Origin: an uncultured Oscillospiraceae bacterium
GTDB lineage: Bacteria > Bacillota > Clostridia > Oscillospirales > Acutalibacteraceae
Direction of reading: 5' to 3'
Assembly (NCBI GenBank): GCA_905211675.1
Contig: CAJMBP010000049.1
Coordinates: 1 to 10,795, forward strand
Length of the DNA stretch: 10,795 nucleotides
Numbering within the stretch: the stretch's first letter is position 1; each line of letters starts with the position of its first letter. The position numbers and the translations under genes were made by a program. Below, piece after piece: positions 1-5,913 of this stretch. The notes below the pieces were generated by a model. That model did not search any database and was not told where the DNA came from. It was given only the letters and a program-made list of their open reading frames with translations.

Positions 1-75
1 TCAAAAGTTTTTAGGTGTATTGCTCAAGACCCCGAAATACCAAGCATCCAGCTGCGCCACACCCGGATAGTGTGA
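1..75 (-). repeat. 75-bp repeat, copy 1 (tRNA-5'-half-like)
   Basis: Matches 104-178 over 75 bp with one difference (C at 32, T at 135). Read on the minus strand it contains GGGTGTGGCGCAGCTGG, which resembles the start and D-arm of bacterial tRNA-Pro genes, but no T-arm (GGTTCGAATCC) or CCA end follows. An outer stem can form between 14-19 and 58-63, and an inner stem between 22-27 and 40-45 (with G-U pairs). The copy touches the window edge, so the repeat or an array may continue to the left. Confidence 0.85.
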
Positions 76-103
76 TTACAAAATGAATATTAAAATTTTC
101 AAA

Positions 104-178
104 TCAAAAGTTTTTAGGTGTATTGCTCAAGACCTCGAAATACCAAGCATCCAGCTGCGCCACACCCGGATAGTGTGA
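104..178 (-). repeat. 75-bp repeat, copy 2 (tRNA-5'-half-like)
   Basis: Second copy, 103 bp from the first, separated from it by a 28-bp AT-rich spacer (76-103) that is not repeated. The single mismatch (135) falls in the predicted loop of the inner hairpin, so the stems are kept: outer arms 117-122 and 161-166, inner arms 125-130 and 143-148. This copy is nearer the minus-strand promoter at 256-284 and would be transcribed first. Confidence 0.85.
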
Positions 179-239
179 AAATTAAAAAGCAGAAGTTTTA
201 AAACCAAACTCACACAGTGATTTATGTAGGCACACTAAC

Positions 240-276
240 ATTGCCTGACCGATATATTATACAACGGTCAGGCAAT
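240..276. promoter_or_regulatory. 12-bp inverted repeat bracketing the -10 box (operator candidate)
   Basis: ATTGCCTGACCG at 240-251 and its exact reverse complement at 265-276 are separated by 13 bp that contain the -10 box of the promoter at 256-284. One arm fills most of the -35/-10 spacer and the other covers the predicted transcription start. Neither strand has a T-tract directly after the stem, which argues against an intrinsic terminator and for a regulator-binding site. The regulator is unknown. Confidence 0.5.
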
Positions 277-284
277 ATTGTCAA
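256..284 (-). promoter_or_regulatory. Perfect SigA consensus promoter reading into the repeats
   Basis: On the minus strand, -35 TTGACA (284-279), a 17-bp spacer and -10 TATAAT (261-256). Both hexamers and the spacing match the vegetative consensus exactly. It lies just downstream of the HPr stop codon and points away from HPr toward 1-240, so it serves something other than HPr. Confidence 0.75.
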
Positions 285-304
285 CTGCTTTTTTAAAACA
301 AATT

Positions 305-568
305 TCAGTCGGCGAAACCTGATTCTACCAAAGAAACCAAGCCTTCGATTGCCTCGGCTTCATCGCTGCCGTCACAAATAATCTTAATTGTGGTGCCGCC
401 GATAATTCCGAGAGAAAGAACGCCGAGCAAGCTTTTTGCATTTACTTTTCTTTCGTCTTTCTCAACCCAAATCGATGATTTAAATTCGTTTGCTTTTTGG
501 ATGAAAAAAGTTGCAGGACGGGCATGAAGACCAACCTGATTTTTAATTACGACGTCTTTAACACACAT
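305..568 (-). CDS. ptsH: HPr, phosphocarrier protein of the PTS
   Basis: An 87-residue cytoplasmic HPr. HPr takes a phosphoryl group from PEP via enzyme I on a histidine and passes it to sugar-specific EIIA domains. The active-site motif GLHARPA places the histidine at residue 15. The regulatory region KSLLGVLSLG places a serine at residue 46, the site used by HPr kinase in Firmicutes for CcpA-dependent catabolite control. Length is normal for the family. The ATG at 566-568 follows an AAGGAG (577-582) at 8-nt spacing. It has its own promoter at 634-661 and lies 171 bp downstream of trmD. A Crh-like protein is unlikely because His15 is present. No other PTS gene is in view. Confidence 0.93.
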   Translation of the reverse strand: MCVKDVVIKNQVGLHARPATFFIQKANEFKSSIWVEKDERKVNAKSLLGVLSLGIIGGTTIKIICDGSDEAEAIEGLVSLVESGFAD

Positions 569-633
569 TGCGAAAACTCCTTAAAAAGTATCTGTTCGAA
601 TAATAGCTTGCAAAATATGATTGCTATGGTAGT

Positions 634-661
634 ATTATACCACATTTAATGAAATCGTCAA
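634..661 (-). promoter_or_regulatory. SigA promoter of ptsH, extended -10
   Basis: Minus strand: TTGACG (661-656), 16-bp spacer, TATAAT (639-634) preceded by TGG, which makes an extended -10 (TGnTATAAT). The predicted start near 627 gives a leader of about 58 nt before the HPr ATG. It lies in the trmD-ptsH gap and suggests HPr is expressed separately from the ffh operon. Confidence 0.75.
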
Positions 662-739
662 TCATTTGTTAATAAGTTCTAATATTTATCCAACTTTTTA
701 GACAATGTAAATGTCAAATTTGGTCAAAATGATAACACA

Positions 740-1486
740 TTATTTGCTTTTAGGCTTGTTTTGCACCTCAATACCTAACAGCTTACAATCGTTTTTGTCA
801 AGAATTACCTTTTCAAACATCTCGGGACGAAGCTTTTTTGTTATTTCCAGCGATTGCTTGCGGCGCCATTTGGCTATTTCCGCATGGTTTCCCGAAAGCA
901 AAACCTCCGGCACGGCGCGCCCGTTCCACTCGGCAGGCTTTGTATATTGCGGGTATTCAAGCAAACCTGAAAAGTGACTTTCTTCCTTAAAGCAAAGGTC
1001 GTCCGAAAGCACGCCCGGCAACATTCTGCACACTGCGTCGGCAAGGCAAAGGGCAGGCAATTCGCCGCCTGTCAGCACAAAATCGCCAAGCGATATTTGT
1101 TCGTCAACAATTTCTTCGAGCACCCGCTCGTCAACGCCTTCATAATGACCGCAAAGCAAAACTATTCGGTCAAGCTTTGAAAGCTCCACAACCTTTTTTT
1201 GAGTAAGTGTTTCGCCTTTCGGTGACATATAAATAAGGTGGGGTTTAGGCTCGTCTTCACTGTAAAGGCTTTTATAGCAGTTATAAATAGGCTCTGCCGC
1301 CATCACCATACCCATTCCGCCGCCGTATGGCGTATCGTCAACCTTGTTGTGTTTATTATTTGCAAAATCGCGTATGTTATGACAGACAATTTCCACCTTT
1401 TCGGCCTTTTGCGCACGACCAATAATGCTTTCGTTAAGCACATTTTCGCACATTTCGGGGAACAGGGTCATTATATCAATCTTCAT
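740..1486 (-). CDS. trmD: tRNA (guanine-37-N1)-methyltransferase TrmD
   Basis: 248 residues, the usual TrmD length. TrmD methylates N1 of G37 next to the anticodon (tRNAs with G36, including Leu, Pro and Arg species) with S-adenosylmethionine and prevents +1 frameshifting. Visible SPOUT-fold motifs are the N-terminal MKIDIMTLFPEM, the PYGGGMGMVM loop (about 53-62), CGHYEGVDER (112-121) and SLGDFVLTGGE (132-142), which form the trefoil-knot SAM site, then EYPQYTKP (177-184). The ATG start overlaps the end of rimM by 11 bp, which points to translational coupling as the last gene of the ylxM-ffh operon. No clear intrinsic terminator follows, and the rplS gene that often comes next is absent. Confidence 0.96.
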   Translation of the reverse strand: MKIDIMTLFPEMCENVLNESIIGRAQKAEKVEIVCHNIRDFANNKHNKVDDTPYGGGMGMVMAAEPIYNCYKSLYSEDEPKPHLIYMSPKGETLTQKKVVELSKLDRIVLLCGHYEGVDERVLEEIVDEQISLGDFVLTGGELPALCLADAVCRMLPGVLSDDLCFKEESHFSGLLEYPQYTKPAEWNGRAVPEVLLSGNHAEIAKWRRKQSLEITKKLRPEMFEKVILDKNDCKLLGIEVQNKPKSK

Positions 1487-1988
1487 CGTCGAAAATCCCC
1501 TTTAAAGGTTTGATTTTTATAATGTCGGCGTTAATATCTACATCGTCTATTACATCGGGTATAGCGGGAACAAGATATTCTTTTTCACCGTTTTTAATGT
1601 GCCACACATCATTGGCACCTGTTGACGATACATCACTTAAAGTGCCGAGCAAAGCGCCGCTGTCGGCGTCAAAAACTTTGGCGCCTATAATCTCGCTTAC
1701 AAAGTATCTTCCCTGCGGCAGTTTTGCGTCATCACGCTTTATATAAAGCACTTGACCTCGAAGCTTTTCGGCCTCTTCAATGCTGCCTACGCCCTTGACA
1801 GCCGCCAAAACAACATTTCCGTGAGGTGTAATTTTGCTCATTTCTAATTTTGTTTTTCCGTTTTGCAGATAAAATTTACTGAATTCGGTTAAAAAATTAC
1901 CGTCATCCGACCAAGGCTGTATTCTAATCATACCTCGTACACCGTGAGTGCCTACAACCTTACCGATTTCTAAAAATTCTTTTTTCAC
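1476..1988 (-). CDS. rimM: Ribosome maturation factor RimM
   Basis: 170 residues. RimM binds ribosomal protein S19 and assists assembly of the 30S head. The N-terminal domain shows GKVVGTHGVRG (about 9-19). The C-terminal PRC-barrel domain begins near GRYFVSEIIG (about 93-102) and carries TGANDVWHI and VPAIPDVI. The start is GTG (1986-1988), preceded by AAAGGTGA (1995-2002). It overlaps trmD downstream by 11 bp and lies 83 bp after khpA, a gap that contains two hairpins and may allow differential expression. In Bacillus an extra gene, ylqD, sits in this gap; it is missing here. Confidence 0.95.
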   Translation of the reverse strand: MKKEFLEIGKVVGTHGVRGMIRIQPWSDDGNFLTEFSKFYLQNGKTKLEMSKITPHGNVVLAAVKGVGSIEEAEKLRGQVLYIKRDDAKLPQGRYFVSEIIGAKVFDADSGALLGTLSDVSSTGANDVWHIKNGEKEYLVPAIPDVIDDVDINADIIKIKPLKGIFDDED

Positions 1989-2011
1989 TTAAAATCACCT
2001 TTTATATGTTA

Positions 2012-2034
2012 AAAGCCTCCGAAAAGGAGGCTTT
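2012..2034 (-). terminator. 9-bp perfect hairpin between khpA and rimM (attenuator-like)
   Basis: Arms AAAGCCTCC at 2012-2020 and GGAGGCTTT at 2026-2034 with a 5-nt loop. Read on the minus strand, the stem ends in a short T-run (TTTT then AAC). This resembles a weak intrinsic terminator inside the operon, just before the rimM ribosome-binding site. It may reduce rimM-trmD expression or protect the upstream mRNA; which is not decidable from sequence. Confidence 0.55.
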
Positions 2035-2047
2035 GATTGGCGTTTTA

Positions 2048-2065
2048 GGCAGCCTTTCGGCCACC
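2048..2065 (-). other. GAAA-tetraloop hairpin just after khpA stop
   Basis: On the minus strand GGTGGCC-GAAA-GGCTGCC can form a 7-bp stem (with two G-U pairs) closed by a GNRA-type tetraloop. It starts 6 nt after the khpA stop codon and precedes the hairpin at 2012-2034. It may act with that hairpin as an RNA-stability or attenuation element. Confidence 0.4.
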
Positions 2066-2071
2066 GTAAAA

Positions 2072-2305
2072 TCAGTCGATTTCAACAACGATTTTTTCGT
2101 GGTTTTGATTTGCGGCAGCACGCATAACGGTGCGGATTGCTTTTGCAATTCTGCCCTGTTTGCCTATTACTCTGCCCATATCGTTTTCAGCCACATGAAG
2201 ATGATAAACAACAACACCCTCATCGTTTGCTTCATCAACTGTCACATTTACCGCCTCGGGATTTTCAACAAGCCCCGATGCGATTGCGGTAAGAAGTTCT
2301 TTCAT
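2072..2305 (-). CDS. khpA: KH-domain RNA-binding protein KhpA
   Basis: 77 residues, essentially one type-II KH domain, the standard size of the KhpA/YlqC family. The RNA-binding GxxG loop is GKQG (48-51) inside MGRVIGKQGRIAKAIR. KhpA works with KhpB (Jag/EloR) as a small-RNA and mRNA-binding complex that affects cell division and elongation in Gram-positive bacteria; KhpB is not in this window. It starts at ATG, preceded by GGAG, and lies 22 bp downstream of rpsP, where the gene is found in many Firmicutes. A C-terminal acidic VVVEID-like end is typical of the family. Confidence 0.92.
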   Translation of the reverse strand: MKELLTAIASGLVENPEAVNVTVDEANDEGVVVYHLHVAENDMGRVIGKQGRIAKAIRTVMRAAANQNHEKIVVEID

Positions 2306-2327
2306 AACGAAATCTCCAAATCAGTAA

Positions 2328-2570
2328 TTAAAGAATACCGTTCTTTTTGAGCAAAGCCTTAACGGTGTCGGTGGGCTGTGCGCCGTTGCCGATCCATTTT
2401 TTAGCTTTTTCAGCATCAATGTTTACTATTGCAGGATCTTTGGTGGGGTCATAATAACCGAGTTCTTCGATAAAACGACCGTCGCGCGGATAGCGTGAAT
2501 CTGCAACTACAACACGGTAGAACGGAGCCTTTTTAGCGCCTATTCTGCGAAGTCTGATTTTTACTGCCAT
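2328..2570 (-). CDS. rpsP: 30S ribosomal protein S16
   Basis: 80 residues, a full-length S16, which binds 16S rRNA in the 5' domain and stabilises the 30S body. The N-terminal MAVKIRLRRIGAKKAPFYRVVVADSRYPRDGRFIEELGYYDP block is split by no insertion and is the diagnostic S16 signature; GAQPTDTV follows near the C terminus. The ATG follows a strong GGAGGTG. It is the third gene of the operon, about 53 bp after ffh and 22 bp before khpA. No leader structure is obvious in the ffh-rpsP gap. Confidence 0.97.
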   Translation of the reverse strand: MAVKIRLRRIGAKKAPFYRVVVADSRYPRDGRFIEELGYYDPTKDPAIVNIDAEKAKKWIGNGAQPTDTVKALLKKNGIL

Positions 2571-2623
2571 TTTACTGCACCTCCATAAGAAGAATAATTT
2601 ATATTTTAAAGAGAAAATACCCC

Positions 2624-3964
2624 TTAAAAACCGAATTGATTAGGATTCATACCCTTAAACATTTTGCGTTTTGAGCCCTTGCCGTTCATTTGTTTGAACA
2701 TTTTTTTCATTTGTTCGTACTGTTTGATAAGACGGTTTACCTCTTCAACAGTCTGTCCGCAGCCTGCGGCTATGCGGCGGCGGCGTGACGCGTTTAAAAT
2801 TTCGGGCTTAAGCCGTTCCTTTGCGGTCATAGACTTAATTATAGCCTCGACACGAAGCATCTGTCGGTCGTCAATATCGACATCACGAAGCTGTTTTTCC
2901 ATACCCGGAAGCATAGACAGCACGCTTTTTAAACTGCCCATTTTTTTGATTTGCTGAAACTGTTCGAGCAAATCATTCATATCAAAACGGTTTTCGGCAA
3001 GCTTTTGCGCCGCCTCCTCCGCTTTTTTCTGGTCAAGCTGGGTTTCGGCCTTTTCTATCAAAGAAAGCACATCGCCCATACCGAGTATTCGGCTCGCCAT
3101 ACGCTCGGGGTGAAACTCTTCAAGCTGGTCAAGCTTTTCACCCACGCCCGCAAACATAATCGGCTTGCCTGTAACCGCCTTTACCGACAGCGCCGCGCCG
3201 CCGCGTGTGTCGCCGTCGAGCTTTGTTAGCACAACGCCGTCAATTTCAAGTATATCGTTAAACGCTTTTGCAATGTTTACGGCATCCTGACCTACCATTG
3301 AGTCGATAACAAGCAAAATGTTGTTAACCTCAACACGCTCGGTAATGCGCTTAAGCTCCTGCATAAGCTCTTCATCAATGTGAAGTCTGCCCGCCGTGTC
3401 GAGAATTACATAGTCGTTACCGTAATCGCGTGCGTGCTTTACAGCCTCTGCGGCAATTTTTTCGGGCTTTTCGGTGCCCATTTCGAAAACAGGGGTGTCA
3501 ACCTGACTGCCTACAACCTTTAACTGCTCGATAGCGGCAGGACGGTATATATCGCACGCAACAAGCAACGGGCGGTGACCCTTTGACTTTAACAGCTTTG
3601 CAAGCTTTGCACTGTGGGTTGTTTTACCCGAGCCCTGCAAACCGCACATCATAATAACGGTGGGTATTTTTGAGGCGGTTTTAAGGCGAGCCTGCTCACT
3701 GCCCATAAGGGCTGTAAGCTCTTCTTTAACAATTTTAATAACCATCTGCGGCGCTGTAAGACTTTCCATAACATTGGCGCCGATACATTTTTCGGTTACA
3801 TCGTTTGTAAACTGTTTCGCTACTTTATAGTTTACATCGGCTTCAAGAAGCGCTAAACGCACCTCTCGCATAGCCTCTTTGACATCGTTTTCGGTAAGGC
3901 GCCCCTTGCCGCGCAGTTTTTTAAAAACGCTGCCGAGTTTGTCTGAAAGATTTGAAAATGCCAC
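2624..3964 (-). CDS. ffh: Signal recognition particle GTPase Ffh (SRP54)
   Basis: 446 residues, normal for Ffh. With 4.5S/SRP RNA it binds signal sequences on translating ribosomes and docks with FtsY at the membrane. Order: N domain (about 1-90), G domain with P-loop GLQGSGKTT (108-116), DTAGR (189-193), TKLDGDTRGG (247-256) and GVGEKLDQLEEFHPERMASRILGMGD (about 273-298), then a methionine-rich M domain (about 328-446) with the SRP-RNA-binding SRRRRIAAGCG (393-403). His117 follows the P-loop where Thr is common. The start is GTG (3962-3964) with AGGTGA upstream. It begins 15 bp after ylxM, the usual partner. Confidence 0.97.
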   Translation of the reverse strand: MAFSNLSDKLGSVFKKLRGKGRLTENDVKEAMREVRLALLEADVNYKVAKQFTNDVTEKCIGANVMESLTAPQMVIKIVKEELTALMGSEQARLKTASKIPTVIMMCGLQGSGKTTHSAKLAKLLKSKGHRPLLVACDIYRPAAIEQLKVVGSQVDTPVFEMGTEKPEKIAAEAVKHARDYGNDYVILDTAGRLHIDEELMQELKRITERVEVNNILLVIDSMVGQDAVNIAKAFNDILEIDGVVLTKLDGDTRGGAALSVKAVTGKPIMFAGVGEKLDQLEEFHPERMASRILGMGDVLSLIEKAETQLDQKKAEEAAQKLAENRFDMNDLLEQFQQIKKMGSLKSVLSMLPGMEKQLRDVDIDDRQMLRVEAIIKSMTAKERLKPEILNASRRRRIAAGCGQTVEEVNRLIKQYEQMKKMFKQMNGKGSKRKMFKGMNPNQFGF

Positions 3965-3979
3965 GCAAGGTCACCTGCC

Positions 3980-4285
3980 TCAAAATTTATTTAACAGTTC
4001 TTTTGCGGCCTTTAATTTTTCGGCGTCGGGCTTATCGCTGTCAAGCAAAGACCGAAGCGACATAATATTTTGGCATAAGCCGCATTCTTTTTCAAATTTT
4101 TTAAGCTGTAATTCGCCGCGTTTTATAAGGTCGCGCACACCCTGACGGGTGATTTGTTCATTTTCGGCTATTTCGCTTAATGACAAATCTTCATCATAAT
4201 AATGGTGCAAAAGATTACGCTGTTTTTCGCTTAAAAACGGGCCGTAAAAATCGAGAAGCGCGCTTACGGATAAATCTTTCGGCAT
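3980..4285 (-). CDS. ylxM: YlxM-family (UPF0122) helix-turn-helix protein
   Basis: 101 residues. The middle (about 20-62), SEKQRNLLHHYY followed by LSLSEIAENEQITRQGVRDLIKRGE, is a sigma-70 region-4-like helix-turn-helix, characteristic of the UPF0122/YlxM family. YlxM is nearly always encoded directly upstream of ffh and has been shown in Streptococcus to associate with SRP components; a DNA-binding role is suggested by the fold only. It is the first gene of the operon, with ATG at 4283-4285, a GGGGG-rich Shine-Dalgarno and a consensus promoter at 4329-4357. The C-terminal third is lysine/glutamate-rich and helical. Confidence 0.9.
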   Translation of the reverse strand: MPKDLSVSALLDFYGPFLSEKQRNLLHHYYDEDLSLSEIAENEQITRQGVRDLIKRGELQLKKFEKECGLCQNIMSLRSLLDSDKPDAEKLKAAKELLNKF

Positions 4286-4298
4286 TGCCGCGCCCCCT

Positions 4299-4319
4299 TG
4301 TAAAGTTTTTTGCTTTACA
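4299..4319. promoter_or_regulatory. TGTAAAG-N7-CTTTACA palindrome at the 5' end of the ylxM transcript
   Basis: Perfect 7-bp arms (4299-4305 and 4313-4319) lie between the predicted start and the ylxM ribosome-binding site. A third copy of CTTTACA lies at 4366-4372, upstream of the -35. This could be an operator or a 5'-end mRNA hairpin that stabilises the transcript; the sequence does not decide. Confidence 0.4.
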
Positions 4320-4328
4320 GCAAAAGCG

Positions 4329-4357
4329 ATTATATCACATCGTCAGGCGTCTGTCAA
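4329..4357 (-). promoter_or_regulatory. Consensus SigA promoter of the ylxM-ffh-rpsP-khpA-rimM-trmD operon
   Basis: Minus strand: TTGACA (4357-4352), 17-bp spacer, TATAAT (4334-4329) preceded by TGA, so it is also an extended -10. All positions match consensus, consistent with high constitutive expression of a translation and secretion operon. The predicted start is near 4322. Confidence 0.85.
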
Positions 4358-4381
4358 GTTTTTTTCTTTACATTTTTTATG

Positions 4382-4410
4382 TTGAAAAAAGGCTGCATTA
4401 TCTGTATAAT
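4382..4410 (+). promoter_or_regulatory. SigA promoter of the solute-binding-protein gene
   Basis: TTGAAA (4382-4387), 17-bp spacer, TATAAT (4405-4410), divergent from the ylxM promoter with the two -35 boxes 24 bp apart. The predicted start near 4417 would leave only about 11 nt of leader, so the ribosome-binding site would lie at the very 5' end of the mRNA. Confidence 0.7.
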
Positions 4411-4417
4411 AAATAAC

Positions 4418-4422
4418 GGTGA
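4418..4422 (+). promoter_or_regulatory. GGTGA ribosome-binding site fixing the start at ATG 4428
   Basis: GGTGA at 4418-4422 is followed by 5 nt and ATG at 4428. The in-frame GTG at 4419-4421 lies inside this Shine-Dalgarno and has no site of its own upstream, so it is not the start. Confidence 0.7.
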
Positions 4423-4427
4423 TTTTA

Positions 4428-5909
4428 ATGTCTGTTGTAAAAAAGATTATATCTGCGGGTTTAGCCTTAATGCTTTTGTTAGGCTGTCTTACGGGCTGCG
4501 GTGAAAAATATAAAGACGCATATATTTACTTTGAATTGCTTGAAAAGCCCTATACGCTTGACCCTCAAACTGCGTCAAGCGACAGTGAGCTGCTTATTGT
4601 ACGCAATATATATGAAGGTCTTATGCGTAAAGCAGACGACGGAACAATGGTATGCGGGTTAAGCGAGAGCTACACCTATGATAATCTTACATACACATTT
4701 AAGATAAAAAAAGACGCCGTATGGAGTAACGGCGATCCTGTTACCGCTTATGATTTTGAATACGGCTTTCGCCGCGCGGCAGACCCTAAAATAAACGCAC
4801 CTTTTGCAAGAAGGCTGTTTGCAATAGTCAATGCCGAGGCTATACACGCCGGCAATGCCGATGTATCCGAACTCGGCGTCAGCGCTGTCGATGAACACAC
4901 GCTTACTATAACACTGTGCAGAGAAGACGAAAATTTTTTAAAAACACTTTCTACCTCGGTTTGTATGCCCTGTAATCAAGAATTTTTTAATAATTCCGTC
5001 GGTAAATACGGTTTAGACGCAGAGAATATTATTTCTAACGGAAGTTACCGCCTTTCTAAATGGAACAAAGAAGATTTCGGCATCAGACTTTACAAAAACG
5101 AAAAATATACAGGTGACCTTGAAGCTCAAAATGCGGCTGTATTTATAAGCTGTATTGAAGATGAAACGCAGGTGACCCGACTTTCAGACGGTGACAGCGA
5201 TATGGCGTTTATGCCCTGTGCCGAGCTTGAAAGCGCAGATAAAGCGGGCGTTAATACCCAAAAGGTGCAAAATATTTGCTGGCTTATGACGATAAGCCGC
5301 GAATTTAATTCAGAGGTTCGCCGCGCCTTTGCCGCCGCCTTTTCGGCGGATGTGTATAATTCTGCCTTGCAAAGCGGTTTTTCGGCGGCAAAATCAATCT
5401 ACCCCGAAATACTTAAATTAAACACCGACGGCATTGGCATTACACCGTATAACATTGACGAGGCAAAATCGGTTATGTCGGCTCAAATTTCAAAAATGAA
5501 TGACAGCAAATTTCCTCAGTCAACGCTTTATTATTACAAAAGCGACGGCGCCAAAGAGCTTGCCACCGCAATAGTAGGTCACTGGCAGCAAAATTTAAGC
5601 GCATTTATAAATATTGAAGGCTCGGATAACCTTGCGGTCATGCAAAAAGAAATAGGGGAGAGCTCGCTTGACTTTGCGCTGTTTCCGGTTACGGCAAAAA
5701 GCGATTTGTTTTACGAGTATGCAGAATACTTTAAATCGGTCGGAAATACAGGCGAAGCGGGCGCATTACAGCAACAGGCTCTTAAAGGCAACTGCATAAT
5801 ACCAGTGGCATACCAGACCACAAATATATCCTACATACCGTCACTCGAAAATGTAACGGTTGAAGCAGACAATGGATATATTGACTTTTCGGTAATAATT
5901 AAGAGGTGA
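4428..5909 (+). CDS. Family-5 (OppA/DppA-type) extracellular solute-binding lipoprotein
   Basis: 493 residues from the ATG at 4428. An N-terminal KK, a hydrophobic stretch and the lipobox LTGC (Cys24) mark a lipoprotein anchored on the outer face of the membrane. The mature part has the SBP_bac_5 hallmarks: LDPQTASSDSELLIVRNIYEGL, then WSNGDPVTAYDFEYGFRR (about residues 100-117 of the protein), and late PVAYQTTNISYI. Family members bind oligopeptides, dipeptides or nickel for an ABC importer; the ligand cannot be told here. No permease or ATPase gene is adjacent, so it may serve a transporter encoded elsewhere or act as a receptor. The stop codon lies inside the ribosome-binding site of the next gene (TGA within AGAGGTGA), implying coupled translation. 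Confidence 0.88.
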   Translation: MSVVKKIISAGLALMLLLGCLTGCGEKYKDAYIYFELLEKPYTLDPQTASSDSELLIVRNIYEGLMRKADDGTMVCGLSESYTYDNLTYTFKIKKDAVWSNGDPVTAYDFEYGFRRAADPKINAPFARRLFAIVNAEAIHAGNADVSELGVSAVDEHTLTITLCREDENFLKTLSTSVCMPCNQEFFNNSVGKYGLDAENIISNGSYRLSKWNKEDFGIRLYKNEKYTGDLEAQNAAVFISCIEDETQVTRLSDGDSDMAFMPCAELESADKAGVNTQKVQNICWLMTISREFNSEVRRAFAAAFSADVYNSALQSGFSAAKSIYPEILKLNTDGIGITPYNIDEAKSVMSAQISKMNDSKFPQSTLYYYKSDGAKELATAIVGHWQQNLSAFINIEGSDNLAVMQKEIGESSLDFALFPVTAKSDLFYEYAEYFKSVGNTGEAGALQQQALKGNCIIPVAYQTTNISYIPSLENVTVEADNGYIDFSVIIKR

Positions 5910-5913
5910 TTTT

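Larger units (their letters stand above)
1..250 (-). ncRNA. Candidate non-coding transcript carrying the two tRNA-like repeats
   Basis: A consensus minus-strand promoter at 256-284 predicts a start near 249 and transcription through 179-239 and both repeats. No convincing ORF with a ribosome-binding site is seen in this stretch. Each repeat can fold into an outer 6-bp stem enclosing a 6-bp hairpin, like a minimal tRNA lacking a T-arm. No terminator is visible before the window edge, so the 3' end is unknown. Transcription and structure are inferred from sequence only. Alternatives are decayed tRNA duplications or the leader of a gene outside the window. Confidence 0.35.

Noticed and set aside
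1..75. Complete tRNA gene
   Set aside because: The T-arm and a full acceptor stem are missing and the D-arm does not close; only the 5' half looks like a tRNA.
1..178. CRISPR array from two repeats with a 28-bp spacer
   Set aside because: The repeats are 75 bp, only two copies are visible, and the repeat is tRNA-like; no cas gene is near.
240..276. Intrinsic terminator for HPr
   Set aside because: No T-tract follows the stem on the minus strand, and the loop holds a perfect -10 box; an operator reading fits better.
4419..4421. GTG start for the solute-binding protein
   Set aside because: It lies within the GGTGA ribosome-binding site; ATG at 4428 has correct spacing and a proper signal peptide.
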